DNA of 64,000 nt from assembly GCA_903837345.1 (NCBI GenBank), contig CAILUG010000019.1:62001-126000 (forward strand), written 5' to 3'. Positions 58,031 to 64,000 of the stretch are shown piece by piece. Each line of letters begins with the position of its first letter. Position 1 is the first letter of the stretch. The position numbers and the translations under genes are program-made. The notes beneath the pieces were generated by a model. The model was not told where the DNA came from. It made no database searches and was given only the letters and a program-made list of their open reading frames with translations. The stretch comes from an uncultured Gammaproteobacteria bacterium (lineage in GTDB: Bacteria > Pseudomonadota > Gammaproteobacteria > Pseudomonadales > Pseudohongiellaceae).

Positions 58031-59714
58031 GTCAAACAGGATAACGTTGGCTGCAATCGCCTTGCTGTCGCTGGGCGCAGCAACTTTTGTCATCGCAGAG
58101 CAGAGGCCGCAGTCGCTGGTCGATCTCATCCGTGCCGGCAATCGAGAAGCCGTGCTGGCCGCGATCACCTCACCGGATGTCAATGTCAATGCCGAGGAAC
58201 CTGACGGTTCCACTGCGCTGATGTGGGCCACCTATGCCGTCGATCATGAGATGGTGCGCGCACTGCTGAAAGCTGGTGCCAAGCCCAATGTGACCAGCCG
58301 CTACGGTTCGAGTCCGATCAGTGAGGCAGTCAAACTCGGCGATATTGAACTGGTCCGTCCGCTGCTTGATGCCGGCGCCAACCCCAACACACCCAACCAG
58401 GACAATCAAACCCCGCTCATGGTGTCCGCTTCGCTTGGCTCGCTGGAAATTGCCAAGTTGCTGATCGGCCGCGAAGCCAATGTGAATACGGTGGAAACCT
58501 TCCGTGGCCAGACTGCGCTGATGTGGGCAGCGGCAGAAAATCATCCAGAGGTGGTGGAACTGCTGATTGCGCACGGTGCCGATGTGAAACCGCGTGCCAA
58601 GAGTGACGATTGGGAGCGCCAGATGACCTCGGAACCGCGCGCGCAATTCCGCAATACCGGTGGCCTTAACGCGCTGTTGTACGCCACTCGCGGCAACTGC
58701 TATCGCTGTGCCGTTGCGATCGTCAACGCCGGCGCTGACATCAACGAACCCAACCCCGACGGCATCACGCCGCTGATCAATGCGCTCGACAACAGGGCTT
58801 TCGACATTGCGATGTTCCTGATCGACAAAGGCGCCAAAGTGGATACCTGGGACATGAATGGTCGCACGCCACTGTATGTGGCGGTGGACATGAACTCATT
58901 CCGCGGTGCTGCCGGCTTCGGTGGCGGTGGTGGTGGAGCTGGCGTCAGCTTCAGTAGTGTAGGCGGCAGTGCGTTGGGAACCCAGGCAGCTGTGCGTGGC
59001 CAGAGCACTGTCAAACCGATGGATGTTGTCAACCGGCTGATCAGCATGGGCGTTGATGTCAATCATGAACTGACCCGTATGCGTCCCAACGGCCCCGGCC
59101 GCGGCCGCTTTGCCGACTACATGATGCGCGGCGGCACCGGCCCGCTGATGGTGGCGGCGATGAGTTATGACGATGAAGCAATCAAGGTTCTGTTGCAGCA
59201 TGGCGCCGAAGCGGATCTGCCCAACGTGTTCCAGATCACGCCGTTGATGGCGGTCGCCAACATGAGTGGCACCGGCCGCGGCAATGGTGCGGTTCCCGGC
59301 GGTGGCGATCCACAGGTTCGCGTAATGAAGACCCTGGATTTGTTGCTGGATGGCGGTGCCAATATCAACGCCCAAATTACCAACAGCCGCACCCACACCG
59401 CCAAACTGGTTGCCTATGTGCAGGGCCGCGACAATGAGGGCAGAACTGCCCTGATGTCCGCAGCTGAAGCCGGCTGGGACAAAGTCGTCAAGCACATGCT
59501 TGATCGTGGCGCCGATGCATCCATCAAGGATGCTGCCGGCAAAACCGCACTCGACTATGCACGCACTCCTCCCGGCGGCGCTCCCGCTGCCACGGCACCG
59601 TCGAGCGGCAGGGGCCCAACCGTGCTGGGTGGAGCAGCAGATCGTGCTGCCACGGTGGCGTTGCTGGAATCGCTGACGCCAAAGTCTGATGCGGCACCAG
59701 CCAAGACGCACTGA
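58023..59714 (+). CDS. Exported ankyrin-repeat protein
   Basis: 563 residues with a signal peptide (FKSNRITLAAIALLSLGAAT...IAEQ) and about nine ankyrin repeats (for example DGSTALMWATYAVDHEMVRA, NQTPLMVSASLGSLEIAKLL and GRTALMSAAEAGWDKVVKHM). A Gly-rich insert (GAAGFGGGGGGAGVSFSSVG) splits the repeat array near 300, and the tail is Ala/Pro-rich. TTG start, five bases after a perfect GGAGG and overlapping the MBL gene by eight bases, so its translation is coupled. Ankyrin repeats bind proteins; exported bacterial ones are uncommon, and the partner is unknown. Confidence 0.87.
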   Translation: MFKSNRITLAAIALLSLGAATFVIAEQRPQSLVDLIRAGNREAVLAAITSPDVNVNAEEPDGSTALMWATYAVDHEMVRALLKAGAKPNVTSRYGSSPISEAVKLGDIELVRPLLDAGANPNTPNQDNQTPLMVSASLGSLEIAKLLIGREANVNTVETFRGQTALMWAAAENHPEVVELLIAHGADVKPRAKSDDWERQMTSEPRAQFRNTGGLNALLYATRGNCYRCAVAIVNAGADINEPNPDGITPLINALDNRAFDIAMFLIDKGAKVDTWDMNGRTPLYVAVDMNSFRGAAGFGGGGGGAGVSFSSVGGSALGTQAAVRGQSTVKPMDVVNRLISMGVDVNHELTRMRPNGPGRGRFADYMMRGGTGPLMVAAMSYDDEAIKVLLQHGAEADLPNVFQITPLMAVANMSGTGRGNGAVPGGGDPQVRVMKTLDLLLDGGANINAQITNSRTHTAKLVAYVQGRDNEGRTALMSAAEAGWDKVVKHMLDRGADASIKDAAGKTALDYARTPPGGAPAATAPSSGRGPTVLGGAADRAATVALLESLTPKSDAAPAKTH

Positions 59715-59829
59715 CTGCCTGTCTGCCCAGTCCGCCAATTGCCGGGTAACTGGCAGCGTGCGCCTGCGCCGTGTCATCAGAATCCATTGGTTCACTAACT
59801 GTTGTTGGCAATAAATAGCGGAGACAGGC

Positions 59830-60366
59830 ATGGCGCAAGACAAGAAAGAACCCTGGCTGGATTATCTGGCACTGACGACTGTTATCTTTGCAGTGTGTGC
59901 CACCTTGTCCACCTTCAAGGGTGGCGGTTATTCAACCAGAAGCGTGATCACCATGGAGCAGGCGTCCGATCAATGGAATTTCTTCCAGGCGAAGAGTATC
60001 CGGGAGAGCCTGTATGTGATCCAGAAGGAAAATATCGAGCTGCAGATTGCTGCCCTCAACAAGCCTGACGACGATCCGGTCATGGCCAAATACAGGGACG
60101 CGCTGGCGGTTTCCGGGAAAAATATCGAGAAATACGAAAAGCAGAAATCCGATATTGAAAAGGAAGCCAGAAGCTGGGAAGAAAAACGCGATGATGCCCA
60201 AAAGCACGGCCAGCCATTTGGTTTGGCAGTGATATTTTTACAGATTGCGATTTTATTGTCGTCGATAGCCGGCTTGTTCAAAAGGAAGCAGATCTGGTTC
60301 CTGGCGTTGCCGGTTGGTGTGGTTGGTCTGGTTTGTTTTGCCAACGGATTCCTGCTGTTCATGTAG
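59830..60366 (+). CDS. DUF4337 membrane protein
   Basis: 178 residues: an N-terminal membrane segment (LALTTVIFAVCATLSTF, about 14-30), a charged helical middle (about 60-125, likely coiled coil, IEKYEKQKSDIEKEARSWEE), and two C-terminal membrane segments (LAVIFLQIAILLSSIAGLF; FLALPVGVVGLVCFANGFLL). MEQASDQWNFFQAKSIRE is the family signature. Function unknown. No operon link to the ankyrin gene (115-base gap). Confidence 0.85.
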   Translation: MAQDKKEPWLDYLALTTVIFAVCATLSTFKGGGYSTRSVITMEQASDQWNFFQAKSIRESLYVIQKENIELQIAALNKPDDDPVMAKYRDALAVSGKNIEKYEKQKSDIEKEARSWEEKRDDAQKHGQPFGLAVIFLQIAILLSSIAGLFKRKQIWFLALPVGVVGLVCFANGFLLFM

Positions 60367-60554
60367 CCGATATGCTTTTGCCGGGAGTCAGCAACTCGCA
60401 TGTGGAAAAAGCAGGCTGAAAATTGCTAGTGACCATTGCTTGTCGCTCCTGTTGCGGCTTTGTCTGTTCCCGCACCGACCCGCTCGCTATCGCTCCCTAT
60501 GCTTCTGGAATGACCGCCGGACCATCCGGCTTCACAACCAGCCAGGAGCTCGCC

Positions 60555-61052
60555 ATGAAAACCCGGAACCAGATTTTCAGAATTTCGCTGTTGCTGTCCG
60601 CCGCGTGGCTGCTGACTGCAGGCTTGGCGCAAGGTGCCAATGATGACCGGCGTGATCGTGACAGGCAGGACAATGATCGTTCGGAACGAAATGATGAACG
60701 CCGTGATAACGATCAGGAGCAAAACAGGTACCAGGAATCACAACGACACTTCGAAGACCGTGATCGTGTGACCGTGCATGATTATTACCGGCGCGAGTAC
60801 CAGGGCAGCCGCTGTCCGCGTGGGCTCGAGAAAAAACGCAATGGCTGCGTACCTCCGGGGCATGCGCAGCATTGGGATGTTGGCCAGCGTTTGCCCCCGG
60901 GCGTTGTCTACTACGAAGTACCGCCAACACTGGTGCGACAGATGGGCCCGCCACCCAGAGGTTCACGCTATGTGCGAGTCGCAGGCGACATACTGCTGAT
61001 GACCATTGGCACCCAGGTGATCCTGGATTCGCTGGAAGATCTGAACCGCTAG
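60555..61052 (+). CDS. RcnB-like periplasmic protein
   Basis: 165 residues: signal peptide (RISLLLSAAWLLTAGLAQG-AND), then a very polar low-complexity segment of Asp, Arg, Glu and Asn (about 28-70) and a C-terminal domain with CPRGLEKKRNGCVPPGHAQH, LPPGVVYYEVPPTLV and YVRVAGDILLMTIGTQVILD. The last part is the RcnB pattern; E. coli RcnB helps nickel/cobalt homeostasis, but many relatives are uncharacterised. AGGAG precedes the ATG; the frame upstream is open without homology. Confidence 0.8.
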   Translation: MKTRNQIFRISLLLSAAWLLTAGLAQGANDDRRDRDRQDNDRSERNDERRDNDQEQNRYQESQRHFEDRDRVTVHDYYRREYQGSRCPRGLEKKRNGCVPPGHAQHWDVGQRLPPGVVYYEVPPTLVRQMGPPPRGSRYVRVAGDILLMTIGTQVILDSLEDLNR

Positions 61053-61179
61053 CAGCACCGGTTGTCCTGCGATATTCGCCTGATTATTGCCGGCCAAACA
61101 AACTGTGATCCATTCCGCAAAGTCTTGCCTGCGGATTGAACTGCAGCTTAATACGCCGGTTTTTTGGGGAATATTTCCT

Positions 61180-61209
61180 TTGACACATCCCGGGCTGGAT
61201 CCCTAATGT
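61180..61209 (+). promoter_or_regulatory. Promoter of the exported orphan gene
   Basis: Consensus TTGACA (61180-61185), an 18-base spacer and TAATGT (61204-61209). Leader of about 80 bases. Confidence 0.6.
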
Positions 61210-61294
61210 TGGTACAGCGAATTCGATTGTGTGGATATTGCAGTTGAATTCCAGCTGGATAATTACACATAACTGACAATTCGGGAGAGCTTAC

Positions 61295-61786
61295 ATGCGT
61301 CGTCTGATACAGATTTCTGCTTTTGCTTGCACCTTGCCACTGATGTCCATTGGTTCCTTCGCCACTGCGGCGGCTTCTACCGTTACCCCATTCGATTTGA
61401 AGCACACCTGCAATGGTGGCGGCACCCGTGAATCGACTGGCAGTTGGGATTCTGCTTCCGGAGCACTCACCTTTACCACGACGTTGACCAACTGCGTTGA
61501 CGGCAGTGCCACCACCCATAACGGCACTGTTGGCGTCTCGGGCACGTTGTTGACGACCACCGCCGGTTATTCAATCGATGCCACCTACCAGTTCAACACG
61601 CACTATGTGAGCAGCACGGATGATGTGCAGCGCGCCTGCACCTGGCACAAGGTTGGCTCCTACGAAAGGGCGACCCACAAGTTCACGGGGACTGTGACCA
61701 AAACCAATTGCACTCTGACCGAGACTGATACTGAAGGCGGAGATATCGTTGAGCATCTGCAGAAGCTGACACATCAAACGGAATGA
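61295..61786 (+). CDS. Exported orphan protein, 163 aa
   Basis: No family recognised. Signal peptide (RLIQISAFACTLPLMSIGSF...ATA) then about 135 residues that are unusually rich in Thr, with Ser and Gly, and with four cysteines (HTCNG, TNCVD, RACTW, TNCTL), suggesting a disulphide-bonded beta-sheet domain. CGGGAGAGC lies just before the ATG. It has its own promoter and a good terminator, so it is a single-gene unit. Role unknown. Confidence 0.72.
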   Translation: MRRLIQISAFACTLPLMSIGSFATAAASTVTPFDLKHTCNGGGTRESTGSWDSASGALTFTTTLTNCVDGSATTHNGTVGVSGTLLTTTAGYSIDATYQFNTHYVSSTDDVQRACTWHKVGSYERATHKFTGTVTKTNCTLTETDTEGGDIVEHLQKLTHQTE

Positions 61787-61831
61787 TCAAGCAGCCAGGC
61801 TGTGATCCTGCGGCCGGTATGGACCATCCAC

Positions 61832-61859
61832 AAAAAAGCCCGCAACAGCGGGCTTTTTT
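61832..61859. terminator. Bidirectional terminator between orphan gene and ahcY
   Basis: Perfect stem AAAAAAGCCCGC / GCGGGCTTTTTT with an AACA loop and T tracts on both strands; it serves both convergent genes. Confidence 0.92.
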
Positions 61860-61874
61860 GTATGTCTTTGCAGC

Positions 61875-63254
61875 TTAGTACTTGTAACTGTCCGGTTTGA
61901 ACGGCCCGGTATCAGCTACACCGATGTAGTCGGCTTGGGCCTTGTTGAGCCTGGTAACCACACCACCAAACCCTGCCACCATGCAAGCGGCCACTTCTTC
62001 GTCGAGTTTTTTCGGCAGCACTTCCACTTTCAGCAGCGCTTTTTTCTTCGCGGCTGGCTGGTCGGCGTATTTGCGTTCCCACAGATACAGCTGTGCCAGC
62101 ACCTGGTTGGCGAAGGAGCCGTCCATGATGCGGGAAGGATGGCCGGTGGCGTTGCCCAGGTTGATCAGGCGGCCTTCCGACAACAGGATCAGGTAGTCAT
62201 CGCTGCCGTCCTTGTTTTTGCCGCGCACGATGCGATGCACTTGCGGCTTCACTTCGTCCCACTTCCAGTTTTTGCGCATGAAGGCGGTGTCGATTTCGTT
62301 GTCGAAGTGGCCGATGTTGCACACTACCGAACCTGACTTCATCGCTTTCAGCATGTTCTTGTCGCACACATCCACGTTGCCGGTAGCAGTAACGATCAGG
62401 TCAAGACTGCCCATCAGTGCCTTGTTGATGTCGCCGGGTTTGCCGTTGTTGATGCCATCGTTGTACGGCGACACCACTTCGTAGCCGTCCATGCAGGCCT
62501 GCATCGCGCAGATCGGGTCGATCTCGGTGATCTTCACGATCATGCCTTCCTGACGCAAACTCATCGCGGAACCCTTGCCCACATCGCCGTAGCCAAGCAC
62601 CAGCGCTTTCTTGCCGCTCAGCAGCATGTCAGTACCGCGCTTGATGCCGTCGTTCAAGCTGTGACGGCAACCGTATTTGTTGTCGTTCTTGCTCTTGGTG
62701 ACGGAGTCGTTGACGTTGATCGCAGGCACCATCAGCTTGCCTTTCTTCAGCATTTCATAGAGGCGATGCACACCAGTGGTGGTTTCTTCGGTGATGCCGT
62801 GGATCTTCTTCAGCATCTGCGGATATTTGCTGTGCACCACGGAGGTCAAATCACCGCCGTCGTCGAGAATCATGTTGGCATCCCACGGCTTGCCGTTTTT
62901 CAGGATGGTCTGTTCCAGGCACCATTCATATTCTTCTTCGGTTTCACCTTTCCAGGCGAAGGTCGGGATGCCGGCATGGGCCATCGCGGCAGCAGCATGA
63001 TCCTGGGTGGAGAAGATGTTGCAGGAAGACCAGCGCAGTTCGGCACCCAGCTCGCGCAGGGTTTCCATCAGCACCGCAGTCTGGATGGTCATGTGAATGC
63101 AGCCCATGATGCGGGCGTTTTTCAGCGGCTTGCTCTTGCCGTATTTCTTGCGCAGCGTCATCAGTGCCGGCATTTCGGCTTCAGCCAGCTGGATTTCCTT
63201 GCGGCCAAATCCGGCCAGGCCGATGTCGGCGACTTTGTAATCGGTCATGCTCAT
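61875..63254 (-). CDS. ahcY: Adenosylhomocysteinase
   Basis: Hydrolyses S-adenosylhomocysteine to adenosine and homocysteine, closing the activated methyl cycle with MetK and MetF. 459 residues with [15 protein letters not shown], the NAD-binding [17 protein letters not shown] and [11 protein letters not shown], plus the bacterial insertion near residues 140-185 and the conserved C-terminal KPDSYKY. No SAH riboswitch was recognised upstream. The gap to metK is filled by a hairpin repeat. Confidence 0.97.
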   Translation of the reverse strand: MSMTDYKVADIGLAGFGRKEIQLAEAEMPALMTLRKKYGKSKPLKNARIMGCIHMTIQTAVLMETLRELGAELRWSSCNIFSTQDHAAAAMAHAGIPTFAWKGETEEEYEWCLEQTILKNGKPWDANMILDDGGDLTSVVHSKYPQMLKKIHGITEETTTGVHRLYEMLKKGKLMVPAINVNDSVTKSKNDNKYGCRHSLNDGIKRGTDMLLSGKKALVLGYGDVGKGSAMSLRQEGMIVKITEIDPICAMQACMDGYEVVSPYNDGINNGKPGDINKALMGSLDLIVTATGNVDVCDKNMLKAMKSGSVVCNIGHFDNEIDTAFMRKNWKWDEVKPQVHRIVRGKNKDGSDDYLILLSEGRLINLGNATGHPSRIMDGSFANQVLAQLYLWERKYADQPAAKKKALLKVEVLPKKLDEEVAACMVAGFGGVVTRLNKAQADYIGVADTGPFKPDSYKY

Positions 63255-63267
63255 TGGTAGTACCTTT

Positions 63268-63281
63268 GGGGTCAGAGTAAC
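63268..63281 (+). repeat. Half copy of the GTCAGAGT repeat
   Basis: GGGGTCAGAGTAAC resembles the left arm of the hairpin 34 bases downstream (GGAGTCAGAGTCA), in the same orientation. Confidence 0.4.
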
Positions 63282-63301
63282 TTGATCGTAGCTGAGGATA
63301 T

Positions 63302-63346
63302 GGAGTCAGAGTCATGTTTCGCGGGGCGAAAGGTGACTCTGACTCC
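63302..63346. repeat. Near-perfect 45-bp hairpin repeat between metK and ahcY
   Basis: Arms GGAGTCAGAGTCA / TGACTCTGACTCC are an exact 13-bp inverted repeat and the inner TTTCGC / GCGAAA pair extends it around a three-base loop. There is no T tract after it, so not a usual terminator. Similar GGGGTCAGAGTC... arms are known from repeats near REP-associated tyrosine transposases; that link is from memory. Confidence 0.6.
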
Positions 63347-63353
63347 GATTTGT

Positions 63354-64000
63354 TTACTTCTTGCCCTTGAGTCCGGCATCTGCACGCAGTGCTTCAGCGC
63401 GATCCGTTTTCTCCCATGAAAACTCATTGCGGCCGAAGTGGCCGTAAGAAGCGGTGGGGAGATAGACGGGACGCAGCAAATCCAGCATCTTGATCAGGCC
63501 GGCCGGTTTCAGTTCGAAGTTCTTGCGTACCAGCTTGGTGATCTGGGCATCCGGTATTTTGCCGGTACCAAAGGTGTCAACCAGGATGGAAGTGGGCTCG
63601 GCCACGCCGATCGCGTAGGAGATCTGCACTTCGCACTTGGTGGCAATGCCGGAAGCCACGATGTTCTTGGCAATGTAGCGGGCCAGATAGGCAGCAGAGC
63701 GGTCCACTTTGGACGGATCCTTGCCGGAGAAGGCGCCGCCACCGTGACGGGCATAGCCGCCGTAGGTGTCAACGATGATCTTGCGGCCGGTCAGGCCGCA
63801 GTCACCGTAGGGGCCGCCTACCACGAAACGGCCGGTCGGGTTGATATGGAATTTGGTGTGCTTGTCGATCCATTTTTTCGGCAGCACTTTCTTGATGATT
63901 TCTTCCATCACGCCTTCACGCAAGTCTTCGGTCTTCACGTTTTTGGTGTGCTGGGTGGACAGTACCACAGCGTCGATTGAATGCGGTTTGCCGTTGACGT
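63354..64000 (-). CDS. metK: S-adenosylmethionine synthetase (5' end beyond window)
   Basis: Makes SAM from methionine and ATP. The C-terminal 214 codons are visible and the gene continues past the right edge; the frame is open at the edge ([20 protein letters not shown]). Key segments are [40 protein letters not shown] and [14 protein letters not shown]. It lies just upstream of ahcY on the same strand (99-base gap). Confidence 0.96.
   Translation of the reverse strand, partial: VNGKPHSIDAVVLSTQHTKNVKTEDLREGVMEEIIKKVLPKKWIDKHTKFHINPTGRFVVGGPYGDCGLTGRKIIVDTYGGYARHGGGAFSGKDPSKVDRSAAYLARYIAKNIVASGIATKCEVQISYAIGVAEPTSILVDTFGTGKIPDAQITKLVRKNFELKPAGLIKMLDLLRPVYLPTASYGHFGRNEFSWEKTDRAEALRADAGLKGKK

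Noticed and set aside
59740-59790. Fourth copy of the 18-bp repeat (GCGCCTGCGCCGTG)
   Set aside because: Only about nine bases match and the TTCGAA half is missing.
63255-63353. SAH riboswitch upstream of ahcY
   Set aside because: The gap upstream of ahcY is mostly the inverted repeat; none of the conserved riboswitch core was recognised.

Overview
The window reads as a chromosomal segment of a free-living, aerobic, Gram-negative gammaproteobacterium. The evidence is the gene order priA/rpmE/PBP1a/pilMNOPQ/aroKB/gltBD/hemE, which from memory matches the Pseudomonas aeruginosa chromosome closely, together with a PilQ secretin, c-type cytochromes and a PQQ enzyme. Most genes are dense, moderately GC-rich housekeeping genes. 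No rRNA, tRNA, CRISPR array, phage or insertion sequence was seen.

Layout. 1-6.6 kb: a DUF971 gene (cut by the window edge), an FtsN-like SPOR protein and priA on the minus strand; chorismate mutase and rpmE on the plus strand; the bifunctional penicillin-binding protein 1A on the minus strand. 7.0-21.6 kb: a plus-strand run with the type IV pilus alignment operon pilMNOPQ, aroK-aroB, gltB-gltD (behind a good sigma-54 promoter), hemE and folK. 21.7-25.5 kb: minus-strand metF, yaeQ-like, bioA and comF. 25.6-29.4 kb: bioB-bioF-bioC-bioD, with no bioH. 29.5-37.3 kb: trhO, a di-haem cytochrome c, a cytochrome c', xseB-ispA-dxs and an Atm1-type ABC exporter. 37.4-49.2 kb: a soluble hybrid histidine kinase, an operon of three small secreted proteins (one DUF6152), a kinase/regulator/lytic transglycosylase operon and a full-length lhr helicase.

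49.2-50.5 kb is the most foreign-looking part: the tail of a broken PIN-domain gene, a methyltransferase gene, an integron-type attC recombination site, and a small membrane protein gene that starts four bases after the attC core. It looks like an integrase-less remnant of gene cassettes.

50.7-59.7 kb is a five-gene block for the cell envelope: a quinohaemoprotein dehydrogenase with an Asp-Tyr-Asp metal motif typical of lanthanide enzymes and without the usual adjacent cysteine pair; a planctomycete-type cytochrome protein (DUF1587/1595/1592/1588/1585); a Tat-exported DUF1552 protein; a Tat-exported metallo-beta-lactamase-fold protein that lacks two expected metal ligands; and an exported ankyrin-repeat protein whose start is buried in the preceding gene. 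Its substrate cannot be read from sequence, and it is the best candidate here for an undescribed system. 59.8-61.8 kb holds a DUF4337 membrane protein, an RcnB-like protein and an exported orphan. 61.9-64.0 kb ends with minus-strand ahcY and metK (cut by the window edge), separated by a near-perfect hairpin repeat.

Working together, the housekeeping genes supply nitrogen assimilation (GltBD), biotin, isoprenoid precursors (Dxs, IspA), the shikimate pathway (AroK, AroB, chorismate mutase), haem, folate and one-carbon metabolism (FolK, MetF, AhcY, MetK), and cell wall growth (PBP1a, SPOR protein, lytic transglycosylase).
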